Below are positions 8,961 through 17,560 of a DNA stretch of 64,000 nt, in pieces (position 1 is the first letter of the stretch; each line of letters opens with the position of its first letter). Below the pieces are notes generated by a model. The model made no database searches. It was not told the DNA's origin and saw nothing but the letters and a program-made list of their open reading frames with translations. Made by a program: the position numbers and the translations under genes. This DNA comes from UBA5336 sp038526245 (GTDB lineage: Bacteria > Pseudomonadota > Alphaproteobacteria > Caulobacterales > Hyphomonadaceae), in assembly GCA_038526245.1 (NCBI GenBank), contig JBCBGZ010000005.1, positions 1 through 64,000 of the forward strand. The letters are read 5' to 3'.

Positions 8961-10265
8961 CTAGGTCCGCTCTCGGATCGGCACGAAGTCCCGTTCATCG
9001 GCGCCCGTGTACAACTGGCGTGGACGCCCAATACGCGCGGCAGGATCTTCGATGCTCTCATTGAGCTGTGCAAGCCAGCCCGCCGTGCGCGCGACTGCAA
9101 AGAGCACCGTGAACATGTTGGTTGGGAAGCCGATAGCGTTCAGGATTACGCCTGAGTAGAAGTCCACATTCGGGTATAGCTTGCGTTCGACGAAGTAGTC
9201 GTCTTCCAGGGCGATTTTTTCGAGCGCCTTTGCCACTTCGAGCACTGGATCGTTGATGCCGAGTTCGTCGAGCACTTCGGCCGCGGTTTCCTGCATCACT
9301 TTCGCGCGCGGGTCGTAGTTCTTGTAAACTCGGTGTCCGAAGCCCATCAGGCGGAAGCTGTCCGACGGATCCTGGGCTTTTTTCACATACTCTCCGACCC
9401 GGTCCGCGGAACCGATTTCCCGCAACATGTTCAGTGCAGCTTCATTGGCCCCACCATGGGAGGGTCCCCAAAGGCTGGCTACGCCTGCAGAGATGGCAGC
9501 ATATGGGTGAGCGCCGGACGAGCCTGCCAGCCGCACAGTTGACGTGGAGGCGTTCTGCTCGTGGTCAGCGTGCAGGATGAAGATCCGGTCCATTGCGCGC
9601 GTCAAAATGGGGTTGGGAGCGTACCGTTCGGCGGGAACCGAGAAACACATGCGCAAGAAATTCTCAGCATAGGAGAGTGAATTGTCGGGCTCTACGAAGG
9701 GCTGGCCGATGGAGTATTTATAGACACGTGACGCCAGGGTCGGCATCTTTGCCAGCATTCGGTAAATGCCGAGCTCGCGCTCTTCAGCGTCCTGAATGTC
9801 CATGGCGTCAGGATAAAAGGCCGAGAGCGCGGCAACGGTTCCGGCCAACATGGCCATGGGGTGGCTGTCGCGGCGAAAGCCTTCAAAAAACCGATCGATC
9901 TGCGTGTGCAGCATCGTGTGCATGGTGATTTTGTGCTGGAAGTCTGTGAATTCTGGCTGGGTTGGCAGATCTTCATTCAGCAACAGGTAGGCGACTTCCA
10001 AAAAGCCTGAATTCTGAGCCAGTTGGTCGATTGGGTAGCCGCGATGGAGCAGGCGACCTTTTTCTCCATCAATGAACGTAATCTGGCTTTCGCAGCTGCC
10101 CGTTGAGGTGAAGCCAGGGTCAATCGTGAAAACACCCGCCTGCTTATAAAGGGTCCGCACGTCGACGACATCGGGCCCATCCGTTCCACTCAGGACTGGA
10201 AGCTCAACAGTTTTTCCGTTTACTTCCAGCGTCGCTGTGCCCTTCGGCGTCATGTTACTCTTCAT
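8961..10265 (-). CDS. gltA: citrate synthase
   Basis: Condenses oxaloacetate and acetyl-CoA to citrate, the entry step of the TCA cycle. At 434 residues it is the type II (hexameric, gram-negative) form, with the extra N-terminal domain (VNGKTVELPVLSGTDGPDVV). Key segments: LLHRGYPIDQLA, HADHEQNASTSTVRLAGSS with active-site His, SLWGPSHGGANEAALNML with active-site His, and MGFGHRVYKNYDPRA with catalytic Asp further on. The start codon overlaps the gltX stop in an ATGA, so it is translationally coupled to glutamyl-tRNA synthetase. Confidence 0.98.
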   Translation of the reverse strand: MKSNMTPKGTATLEVNGKTVELPVLSGTDGPDVVDVRTLYKQAGVFTIDPGFTSTGSCESQITFIDGEKGRLLHRGYPIDQLAQNSGFLEVAYLLLNEDLPTQPEFTDFQHKITMHTMLHTQIDRFFEGFRRDSHPMAMLAGTVAALSAFYPDAMDIQDAEERELGIYRMLAKMPTLASRVYKYSIGQPFVEPDNSLSYAENFLRMCFSVPAERYAPNPILTRAMDRIFILHADHEQNASTSTVRLAGSSGAHPYAAISAGVASLWGPSHGGANEAALNMLREIGSADRVGEYVKKAQDPSDSFRLMGFGHRVYKNYDPRAKVMQETAAEVLDELGINDPVLEVAKALEKIALEDDYFVERKLYPNVDFYSGVILNAIGFPTNMFTVLFAVARTAGWLAQLNESIEDPAARIGRPRQLYTGADERDFVPIRERT

Positions 10266-11758
10266 TGGGGACCCTCTTCTGTTTCGTTTTCACCGCGCAG
10301 AGCGACGATTTGATCTTCAAGCCTGGCCAGCACTTCTTCACGTCCGATCCAGGATATCACAGGAGCCAGGTCTGGCGCAGGCAATCCCCCTGTGAGAGCC
10401 GCGCGCAGAGGCGGGCCCACTTGTCCCATTCCAAGCCCTTGTGCATCGCAAAAGGTTTGGAGGGCATTCTGGATGTTATCGACGTCGAATTCTTTCACGT
10501 CTGTAAGCAATTCGCCCAGAGCTTCGAGCCGGTCAAGGCCCGCACCCTTCACGGTTTTGCGCGCTTTCTTGTTTAACTGCAACGGTCGGCGCGCGGTCAG
10601 GAAGGCGAAGGCTTCTGCAAGCTCAGGAAGGGTGCTGGCCCTTTCGACAATGGTTGGCATCGCATGCTGCACTGCGGCGCGAACCGCCGGATCAAGCCGG
10701 CCACCTTGTTCCAGTTCTGGTAAGATAAGGTCTAATAGGCGATCTGGTGCCGCTTGTCTCAGAAAATGGCGGTTTACATCCGCCAGCTTGTCGAAATCGA
10801 GCCGGGCAGGGGCTTTGCCGATCCCCTCTAGGCTGAACACGCTGGCGGCCTCGTCCAGTGTGAAAACTTCCTGGTCTCCGTGAGACCAGCCAAGCCGGGT
10901 GAGATAGCTTGCCATCGCCTCCGGAAGGTATCCCAGGTCGCGATACTCGATGGTGGATTGGGCGCCATGGCGTTTTGACAATTTCTTGCCATCCGACCCA
11001 TGGATAAGCGGAACATGCGCAAAAACCGGCACGTCCCACCCCATCGCTTGATAGATCGGGGTCTGCCGGAAGGCATTCCGCAAATGGTCGTCGCCTCGGA
11101 TGATATGCGTGACATCCATGTCATGGTCGTCTACGACCACGGTGAGCATATACGTCGGTGTTCCATCGGCACGCAGCAGGATCATATCGTCGATTTCGTG
11201 GGCCTGAATTTGAATCCGACCCTGCACCGCATCTTCGAGTACAAGCGTCCCGCTGTCCGGTGCCCGTAGTCGCACCGTAAAGGGCGTGTCGTCGCTTGGT
11301 GCATCTGCGCCGTCGCGCCAGGAGGAGCGAAACGGAGCCAGCAAGCGGTCGGCTTCTGCCCGCAACGCTGCGCGCGCTTCATCGGAAATATCCTCAGCCT
11401 TGGCCGCCTGGCGCTTGGCCTCTCCTTCGTCCCGGCGCGCCTGTAACTCTTCAGGCGTGGCGTAGCAGCGGAATGCGGTGCCATTTTCCAGCATCGCGTG
11501 GGCAACTTCGACGTGGCGGTCCGCCCGCGCGCTCTGAAAAATAGGGGGCTCGTCAGCTTCAAGCCCAAGCCACGCCATGCCGTCCAGAATGGCCTTGGTC
11601 GCTTCCGGCGTCGAGCGCGCCTTGTCAGTGTCTTCGATACGCAAGAGAAAGCGGCCGCCCCGACTGCGGGCAAATAAAAGGTTGAAAAGCGCAGTGCGAG
11701 CGCCTCCAATATGGAGCATTCCCGTGGGGGACGGGGCAAATCGGGTAGTCACCGCCAT
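10262..11758 (-). CDS. gltX: glutamate--tRNA ligase
   Basis: Class I aminoacyl-tRNA synthetase that charges tRNA with glutamate. The start is placed at MAVTTRFAPSPTG, the conserved beginning; reading further upstream adds 17 unrelated residues that overlap the divergent comEC. HIGH-type motif HIGGARTALFN and KMSKS-type motif GKKLSKRHGA are both present, with the Rossmann core and an anticodon-binding alpha-helical cage after them; 498 residues. Many alphaproteobacteria carry two GltX paralogues, one charging tRNA-Gln for the amidotransferase route, and I cannot tell which this is. Confidence 0.96.
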   Translation of the reverse strand: MAVTTRFAPSPTGMLHIGGARTALFNLLFARSRGGRFLLRIEDTDKARSTPEATKAILDGMAWLGLEADEPPIFQSARADRHVEVAHAMLENGTAFRCYATPEELQARRDEGEAKRQAAKAEDISDEARAALRAEADRLLAPFRSSWRDGADAPSDDTPFTVRLRAPDSGTLVLEDAVQGRIQIQAHEIDDMILLRADGTPTYMLTVVVDDHDMDVTHIIRGDDHLRNAFRQTPIYQAMGWDVPVFAHVPLIHGSDGKKLSKRHGAQSTIEYRDLGYLPEAMASYLTRLGWSHGDQEVFTLDEAASVFSLEGIGKAPARLDFDKLADVNRHFLRQAAPDRLLDLILPELEQGGRLDPAVRAAVQHAMPTIVERASTLPELAEAFAFLTARRPLQLNKKARKTVKGAGLDRLEALGELLTDVKEFDVDNIQNALQTFCDAQGLGMGQVGPPLRAALTGGLPAPDLAPVISWIGREEVLARLEDQIVALRGENETEEGPQ

Positions 11759-11848
11759 ATGGTTGATCTTCTCCCTGAGCGAGCTGGGGTTTCCACTGGC
11801 GTTGAACACGTGCCCGCGCCGAAGCGCAAGGGCCGTATTGGCGCGGCT

Positions 11849-13879
11849 ATGCTGGGATGGCTACAGGCCTCGCCGCCCATCGAACGTCCTGTTGCGTTCG
11901 CCCTCTCCTTTGCGATTGGTGCTGCAATCTACTTCGCCTTAACCCATGAACCGAGTTGGACATTCGTAGGGTGGTTGGTCGCTGCTGGATTGCTCGGCTG
12001 GCTGGGCCTAAGGGCGGTATGGCAAGTGCCGACGCTGGCGCTATTCGGCCTGATAGGTTTTGGCCTGTCACTGGGAGTTGCGTCGGGAAAACTGAGGACT
12101 CACGTCGCGGGCGGTCCTGTTATCGAAGAGGGGCTGGATCCCGTTCTTGTTGAAGGCTGGGTGGCCGCCATCGACCGCGGCGGATCTGGCCCAAGACTGA
12201 CGCTCGATGTCCATGCCATTTCCGGGCTTTCACCCGACCAAACGCCGCGTCAGGTGCGCATGACCCACCGCCTGGACCTCAACGTAGCGCCGGGCCGCTT
12301 TGTGCGCTGCTATGGTGTGCTGCGCCCGCCACCAGCGCCGTCCATGGCGGGTGACTATAATTTTCGGCGCGAGGCCTGGTTTCGCGGGCTTGGTGGCGTT
12401 GGCTATGTTCAGGGGCGATGTCGCGGTGGTACATTGGGGCGTCCGGGCGGTTTCCTCCGCGGACTTCAGACCGATGTTGCAAGCGTGCGTCGGCAGTTTG
12501 CGGAGTATGTGAATACAGCAGCGGGGCAGAGGGCAGGCGGGTTTGCCGCCGCTTTGATGGCAGGTGACCGCAGTTTTATGTCCCAGGCCGATGCCGATGC
12601 CCTCAGAGGCGCGGGCCTTGCGCATATTCTGGCCATTTCCGGCTTGCACATGGGGATCGTGGGCGGACTGGTTTACCTGATCGTGCGCCGGGGCCTCGCA
12701 TTGGTGGAGCCGCTGGCACTTCGGATTCCGGTGCAGAAGCCGGCGGCTGCAACGGCACTCATCGCGAGCGCCAGCTACCTCATCATCTCGGGCGCGAGCG
12801 TTTCTACCCAGCGTGCCTTCATCATGGCCGCCATCTTCTTTGGTGCGATCTTGTTTGACCGTGCCGCGCTCAGCCTGCGATCGTTTGCGCTCGCCATGAT
12901 TGCGGTGGTTGCGTTGCACCCGGAAAGCGTCATGTCGCCGGGATTCCAAATGTCATTCGCCGCGACCGGCGCTCTGATCGCAACCTATGGGGCCTGGAGT
13001 GAGCGGCGACGCGCCAATCCAGATAAGGCTGGTGGCATGGGTTTCAGTTTCACCGTGAAGTCCTTGTTCGTGACGTCTTTTGTTGGCGCGGTAGCGACGG
13101 CGCCGTTTGCGCTCTTCCATTTTGGACGTGTGGCGGCTCTGGGGCTTGCTGCAAACCTCCTTGCAATGCCCGTTATCAGTTTCGCCAGCGCCCCCTTGGC
13201 GGCGGGTAGTCTGCTGGCTGTGCCGTTTGGGCTATCAGAGGCAATGATTGGGTTGTTTGGCCGCTCGCTGGAAGCGGTGCTCTGGGTCGCGCACACATTT
13301 GACCGGGGGTCGCCCGATTGGATGCAAGCGATGCCACAATTGCCGCCGCTCGCGCTTTGGGGATTTGTAGCCGCATTGATCGGCCTCGTTGTCGCGCGCG
13401 GGGCATTTCGCTGGTTTGTGATCGGTTTCTGCACCGTCCTTGGGGCCTGGGCCTGGATCGAGGCGCCGCGCGTGCTCTTGCATTGGGCGCCGTCTGGCGA
13501 TGTCTACGTCATGTCGGATGAGGGACACCAGCGTATAGCGTTTGTAGAGGCCGACGGCTTGGGCCCTCTGCGCTACTCTGGCCTTGAGGTTGCGCGGGAT
13601 TGTTCAGATCAGGGCTGTACGATTGACACACCGGCAGGCCGAATTGTCCTCCACACTTCAGGTCCCGGCGCCTCTACGTGCGGAGACCTTGGCGACGGCA
13701 TTCATTTGTTTGCGGAAGGAAATGAAGTTTGGTGTGACGGTCATTTTACTTGGGATAGGACAACACAGGACGGCCCGTTGACGCTATGGCGTGCGCGAAG
13801 CGGTGAGTGGTGGGGCCGGACGGTATCGGTCTGCACCAACCGGCCCTGGGCGCGTTGCGCACTTCCGGATCAGTCGTAG
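11849..13879 (+). CDS. comEC: ComEC/Rec2 family DNA-uptake membrane protein
   Basis: Inner-membrane channel protein of the ComEC/Rec2 family, associated with DNA transport in transformation. N-terminal helices and a DUF4131-type soluble region (VLVEGWVAAIDRGGSGPRL) come first. The Competence domain follows, with ALMAGDRSFMSQADADALRGAG and HILAISGLHMGIVGG. About 676 residues from ATG 11849; a GTG at 11810 would add 13. The C-terminus is a short beta-rich domain (VYVMSDEGHQRIAFVEAD). I see no metallo-beta-lactamase HxHxDH motif, so it looks like the shortened alphaproteobacterial form. No other competence gene is in the window. Its end overlaps that of lexA by 10 bases. Confidence 0.9.
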   Translation: MLGWLQASPPIERPVAFALSFAIGAAIYFALTHEPSWTFVGWLVAAGLLGWLGLRAVWQVPTLALFGLIGFGLSLGVASGKLRTHVAGGPVIEEGLDPVLVEGWVAAIDRGGSGPRLTLDVHAISGLSPDQTPRQVRMTHRLDLNVAPGRFVRCYGVLRPPPAPSMAGDYNFRREAWFRGLGGVGYVQGRCRGGTLGRPGGFLRGLQTDVASVRRQFAEYVNTAAGQRAGGFAAALMAGDRSFMSQADADALRGAGLAHILAISGLHMGIVGGLVYLIVRRGLALVEPLALRIPVQKPAAATALIASASYLIISGASVSTQRAFIMAAIFFGAILFDRAALSLRSFALAMIAVVALHPESVMSPGFQMSFAATGALIATYGAWSERRRANPDKAGGMGFSFTVKSLFVTSFVGAVATAPFALFHFGRVAALGLAANLLAMPVISFASAPLAAGSLLAVPFGLSEAMIGLFGRSLEAVLWVAHTFDRGSPDWMQAMPQLPPLALWGFVAALIGLVVARGAFRWFVIGFCTVLGAWAWIEAPRVLLHWAPSGDVYVMSDEGHQRIAFVEADGLGPLRYSGLEVARDCSDQGCTIDTPAGRIVLHTSGPGASTCGDLGDGIHLFAEGNEVWCDGHFTWDRTTQDGPLTLWRARSGEWWGRTVSVCTNRPWARCALPDQS

Positions 13880-14553
13880 CGTCGGATCAGGGCGACGAGG
13901 CGTCCCTGGATGCGTACGCGGTCGGGGCCGAATATCCGCGTCTCGAAGGCGGGGTTCGCTGCTTCCAGTGCAACGGACTCGCCCTTGCGGCGCAGTCGCT
14001 TCAGAGTTGCTTCGTTTTCATCGATAAGTGCGACAACAATTTCGCCCGTATTGGCCGTATCAGTACGCTTCAGGACGATGAGGTCGCCGTCATGGATGCC
14101 AGCATTGATCATCGACTCGCCCTCAACCTGGAGTGCGAAATAAGCCTCTTCATCGGCAAAGTCCTCAGGTGTCTCGACCCGGGCGACCTCGTTTTGAATG
14201 GCTTCAATCGGAACACCAGCAGCAATTTTGCCCAAAACAGGGAGCGATGGCACCGCCCTGCCAGTGCTGGCGCGTCCAGCCCCAACGAGTGAGGGTTTGA
14301 AGGTCTGCCGTCCCCGAGGCGGCGCTGCAGGCGTCGCGGACTCTGGTAGTTTGATGACTTCAAGCGCGCGAGCCCTGTGCGCAAGCCGCCGAATGAAGCC
14401 GCGCTCCTCAAGCGCCGTAATCAGTCTGTGAATACCCGACTTCGAGGCGAGGTTCAGCGCATCCTTCATCTCATCGAAGGAGGGCGAGACGCCATCCTCC
14501 TTAATTTTACTGTGAATATAGAGCAGTAGCTCTTTCTGCTTCGCTGTAAGCAC
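13870..14553 (-). CDS. lexA: SOS repressor LexA
   Basis: Transcriptional repressor of the SOS response and self-cleaving serine protease. The winged-helix N-terminus begins MLTAKQKELLLYIHSKI. The S24 latent protease domain has cleavage site IAAGVPI (Ala-Gly), catalytic Ser in VEGESMINAGIHDGDL and catalytic Lys in ENEATLKRLRR. At 227 residues it is slightly longer than the E. coli protein because of the linker, as in other alphaproteobacteria. A perfect GTTC-N7-GTTC operator is 42 bases upstream, so it should repress itself. It is convergent with comEC and follows trpC. Confidence 0.98.
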   Translation of the reverse strand: MLTAKQKELLLYIHSKIKEDGVSPSFDEMKDALNLASKSGIHRLITALEERGFIRRLAHRARALEVIKLPESATPAAPPRGRQTFKPSLVGAGRASTGRAVPSLPVLGKIAAGVPIEAIQNEVARVETPEDFADEEAYFALQVEGESMINAGIHDGDLIVLKRTDTANTGEIVVALIDENEATLKRLRRKGESVALEAANPAFETRIFGPDRVRIQGRLVALIRRYD

Positions 14554-14594
14554 TGTGCCGACTCCGATCCGCCATGATTCGAGTGTTCACAGGT

Positions 14595-14609
14595 GTTCTA
14601 TACTCGTTC
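14595..14609. promoter_or_regulatory. LexA operator (SOS box)
   Basis: GTTCTATACTCGTTC fits the alphaproteobacterial consensus GTTC-N7-GTTC exactly (GAAC-N7-GAAC on the other strand). It lies in the 66 bases between the trpC stop and the lexA start. Two further GTTC half sites (14585 and 14612) flank it, at spacings that do not fit the consensus. Confidence 0.88.
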
Positions 14610-14619
14610 CCGTTCTGGG

Positions 14620-15438
14620 TCAATTGGTTCCAGCCTTGCGGAGTGTCTGAACAGCATCTGCACGGCTGGGTTGCTTCATCAGGCTTTCACCGACAAGAAA
14701 CCTCCGGGCGCCTGTGTCCCGCAGCCTGACTATATCTGCCTCATTCGCCACGCCGCTTTCCGACACCAGCGCCATGTCCGGCGGGATGAGTGGGGCCAGG
14801 GTTTCCGTCACCACCAGATCTGTCGTCATCGTTTTCAGGTTTCGGTTGTTCACCCCCATCAAGCGCACGGGCAGGGCGCGCGCGCGGTCGAGTTCATGGG
14901 CGTTGTGGACTTCTGCCAGAATATCCATTCCGTACTCGATGGCGGTATCACACAGAGCGTAAGCGAGGGCATCGTCCACTGCGGCCAGGATCACGAGGAT
15001 CGCATCGGCGCCGTGGGCGCGGGCCTCAATCACTTGCCACGGGTCCACCATGAAGTCTTTCCGCAACAATGGCAGGGCAACCGCCGTGCGGATCGCTTCC
15101 AGGTCTTCCAGGTTGCCGCCAAAACTTGGTCCATCCGTCAGAATAGACAGACACGCCGCGCCACCGGCTTCATACTCACTTGCAATTGCAACCGGGTCTG
15201 CGCCAGGTAGAATTTCGCCAGCGGAGGGGCTTTTGCGCTTGAGTTCGCAGATCAGCGCATTCTCGCCCGTTGCCGCCACGGTGTCCAAGGACGCCACGAA
15301 GCCCCGCGGATGCGGTGCCGATTCAGCCCGTGTCTTTAGCAACGATAATGGAGTCGCGGACTTGGCGCGGGCGACTTCATCGAGCTTGTAAGTCAGGATG
15401 GTGTCGAGCGCCGTGCCGGTGGATCTTAGAATGTCCAT
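14620..15438 (-). CDS. trpC: indole-3-glycerol phosphate synthase
   Basis: Fourth step of tryptophan synthesis: ring closure of CdRP to indole-3-glycerol phosphate. A 272-residue TIM barrel with the family motifs ALICELKRKSPSAG (catalytic Lys), GGAACLSILTDGPSFGG, LLRKDFMVDPWQVIEARAHG, MGVNNRNLKTM and ALVSESGV. It is monofunctional, not fused to TrpF. It follows trpD by 5 bases, so trpD and trpC are one unit. In related bacteria moaC and moeA often lie between trpC and lexA; they are absent here. Confidence 0.97.
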   Translation of the reverse strand: MDILRSTGTALDTILTYKLDEVARAKSATPLSLLKTRAESAPHPRGFVASLDTVAATGENALICELKRKSPSAGEILPGADPVAIASEYEAGGAACLSILTDGPSFGGNLEDLEAIRTAVALPLLRKDFMVDPWQVIEARAHGADAILVILAAVDDALAYALCDTAIEYGMDILAEVHNAHELDRARALPVRLMGVNNRNLKTMTTDLVVTETLAPLIPPDMALVSESGVANEADIVRLRDTGARRFLVGESLMKQPSRADAVQTLRKAGTN

Positions 15439-15443
15439 GTAGA

Positions 15444-16469
15444 TCAGGCCTCCCGACCATGGGACAGGTTGACCAGCTTGGTCAGTGTTTTCTGTGCCGC
15501 GCCGGTATCGATCGCTTTGGTGGCGGCTTCAGCGCCTTCGCGCAGGTCCTTGGCGAGACCAAGAAGATGGAGCGCTGCGCTCGCATTCAGGCAAACGACA
15601 TTCCGAAAAGGTCCCTCCTGGCCGTCCAGAAGGTCTTCAATGGCGCTCGCATTCCCGTTCACGTCCGTGCTTTCGAGGCTGGAAAGCGGACTCGTGGGTA
15701 GTCCCGCATCTGCTGGTGTGATCTCGAATGTCTTAACCTGCCCGTCCTCCACAGCGGCGACCGCGGTCACCCCGGAGATGGAAATCTCGTCAATGCCATC
15801 GAGGCCGTGGACGACCCAGGCTTTCTCAACGCCGAGTTCGGCGAGCGCAGTGGCCATGGGTTCTGTCCATTTCGCGTCATACACGCCAAGGATTTGGTGG
15901 CTCGCTCCAGCGGGGTTTGTCAGCGGCCCCAACAGGTTGAAGACCGTTCGGATGCCAAGCGCGGCGCGAACCGGGGCCACATGGCGCATGGCCGTATGGT
16001 GCGTACGTGCGAACAGGAACCCAACACCCGCGCCTTCGATACAGGCGCGGAACGTCGCGCTATCAATCTCCAGGTTGACGCCAAGGGCTTCAAGCACGTC
16101 TGCGCTGCCCGTCTTCGGAGGAACGGACCTGTTGCCATGCTTGGCCACATGACCACCGGCGGCTGCCACGACAATGGCTGCGGCTGTCGACGTGTTCAGG
16201 CTCTTCCACGGCAAGCCCCCTGTGCCGCAGGTGTCGATTAGCGGACCATCGATGTCATGTCGCGTGGCGTGGGCACGCATGATTTTTGCGCCTGCGATCA
16301 ATTCGGTTGCTGTCTCGCCGCGCACGGCAAGCCCCGTCAGAAAGGCAGCGATCAGTTCTGTTGGAGCATCGCCGGTGAAGAGCGCCTCAAAGGCACCTTC
16401 AAGCAGGGAAGGGGGTAAAGGCTCATGGCGAGCAATGGCCTTGATGGCAGATTGGAGAGCGTCGGTCAT
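15444..16469 (-). CDS. trpD: anthranilate phosphoribosyltransferase
   Basis: Second step of tryptophan synthesis: joins anthranilate to PRPP. 341 residues with DTCGTGGLPWKSLNTSTAAA (PRPP loop), KHGNRSVPPKTGSADVLEALG and NLLGPLTNPAG, all typical. It is the free-standing form, not fused to TrpG. The bases before the ATG on the coding strand are CTCCCCCTCC, with no Shine-Dalgarno, so translation may be leaderless or the start misplaced. It has its own upstream region because a gene on the other strand separates it from trpG. Confidence 0.96.
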   Translation of the reverse strand: MTDALQSAIKAIARHEPLPPSLLEGAFEALFTGDAPTELIAAFLTGLAVRGETATELIAGAKIMRAHATRHDIDGPLIDTCGTGGLPWKSLNTSTAAAIVVAAAGGHVAKHGNRSVPPKTGSADVLEALGVNLEIDSATFRACIEGAGVGFLFARTHHTAMRHVAPVRAALGIRTVFNLLGPLTNPAGASHQILGVYDAKWTEPMATALAELGVEKAWVVHGLDGIDEISISGVTAVAAVEDGQVKTFEITPADAGLPTSPLSSLESTDVNGNASAIEDLLDGQEGPFRNVVCLNASAALHLLGLAKDLREGAEAATKAIDTGAAQKTLTKLVNLSHGREA

Positions 16470-16522
16470 GGAGGGGGAGTAGCGCGAGCCCGCAAGGCTG
16501 AACAGCCCCTGTCACAATCACG

Positions 16523-16539
16523 CGATAGTGTGAGTATCG
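16523..16539. promoter_or_regulatory. short dyad CGATA-N7-TATCG in trpD / methyltransferase divergent region
   Basis: A perfect 5-bp inverted repeat with a 7-base spacer in the 138-base region that must hold the promoters of trpD (minus) and the methyltransferase lipoprotein (plus). No leader peptide with tandem Trp codons is visible. The regulatory role is only a possibility. Confidence 0.25.
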
Positions 16540-16607
16540 GAACGCGTTTTTCGCTTTACAGCCGAATGCAGCATGCGACAAACGCGCCAACCGAGGGAGA
16601 TGAACCT

Positions 16608-17504
16608 ATGAAGACCATTTCAATGCTGCTCGCGGCCACGGCTGCCATCGCTCTGGCCGGGTGCCAATCCATTGTGCCGGCAGAAGAGCCAGCCGGACTT
16701 TCCGCCGAAGCAACAACGGCTTTGGATGCGGCGCTTGCGGCGCAGGAAGATGAAGCGAAGGCGCGCTATAACGCCCGCAACCCCGGCGAAACGATTGCCT
16801 TTTTCGAGATCGAACCTGGCATGACCGTCGTGGAAGCCCTGCCGGGTGGCGGCTGGTACTCCAAAATCCTGATCCCGTATCTTGGGCCCGAAGGACAGCT
16901 TATCGGAGCCCACTATCCAGATGAGATTTGGCCCGTCTTATTTGGAGAGAACGCAGACCCAGACCGCATTGCGGGCTTTATTGAACGCAGCAATGGTTGG
17001 GCCGCCGGCGCTCGCGAATGGTTCGGCGACGCCGGCGCGGACATCCAGCAATACAAGATGACGGACGGTCAGGTCTCTGAAAATGCCGGCACCGTTGATG
17101 CTGTTGTGTTCATCCGCGCCCTGCACAATTTGAACCGTGCGGAGGGCGAACTTTCGACCATGTCTGGCGCGATTTCCGAGGCCTATGACTTGCTCAAGCC
17201 CGGCGGTATCGTCGGCGTCGTCCAACATCGCGGCCCAGAGGGCAACAGTGATGAGTGGGCTGATGGCAATGCAGGCTATCTGAAGCAAAGCGCTGTGGTC
17301 GCTGCGTTTGAAGCGGTCGGGTTCGAATTGGATGCCACGAGCGAGATCAATGCCAACCCGCTGGACGTGCCCGGCGAGGATGACTTTGTCTGGCGCCTTC
17401 CGCCTTCGCGCGCAACCACCGAGGAGAACACGCCGGAACGTGCCGCTGTCGATGCGATTGGCGAATCTGATCGCATGACGTTGCGCTTCCGGAAGCCAGC
17501 TTAA
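16608..17504 (+). CDS. predicted methyltransferase-like lipoprotein (COG4798 type)
   Basis: A 298-residue exported protein. Lipoprotein signal with lipobox LAGC (Cys about 19), then a class I methyltransferase-like fold: IAFFEIEPGMTVVEALPGGG in place of the usual SAM motif I, VDAVVFIRALHNLNR, and LLKPGGIVGVVQHRG. COG4798 proteins of this sort are common in alphaproteobacteria and unassigned; SAM is not expected outside the cytoplasm, so the fold may have another use. GGAGA seven bases before the ATG sets the start. It lies on the opposite strand between trpG and trpD and has its own terminator, so it splits the trp gene order. Confidence 0.85.
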   Translation: MKTISMLLAATAAIALAGCQSIVPAEEPAGLSAEATTALDAALAAQEDEAKARYNARNPGETIAFFEIEPGMTVVEALPGGGWYSKILIPYLGPEGQLIGAHYPDEIWPVLFGENADPDRIAGFIERSNGWAAGAREWFGDAGADIQQYKMTDGQVSENAGTVDAVVFIRALHNLNRAEGELSTMSGAISEAYDLLKPGGIVGVVQHRGPEGNSDEWADGNAGYLKQSAVVAAFEAVGFELDATSEINANPLDVPGEDDFVWRLPPSRATTEENTPERAAVDAIGESDRMTLRFRKPA

Positions 17505-17529
17505 GCAATACACATTGCTGATGAGGAGA

Positions 17530-17560
17530 CGCCCCGGGCTAGAGCCTGGGGCGTTTCTTT
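17530..17560 (+). terminator. intrinsic terminator after the methyltransferase-like lipoprotein gene
   Basis: A 10-bp stem CGCCCCGGGC / GCCTGGGGCG with one G-T pair and loop TAGA, followed by TTTCTTT. It overlaps the trpG stop codon on the other strand, where the T-tract is missing, so it acts for the plus-strand gene. Confidence 0.85.

Noticed and set aside
16470..16607. trp attenuator with leader peptide
   Set aside because: No short open frame with tandem Trp codons and no terminator/antiterminator pair is present upstream of trpD; none upstream of trpE either, because ppiD is adjacent.
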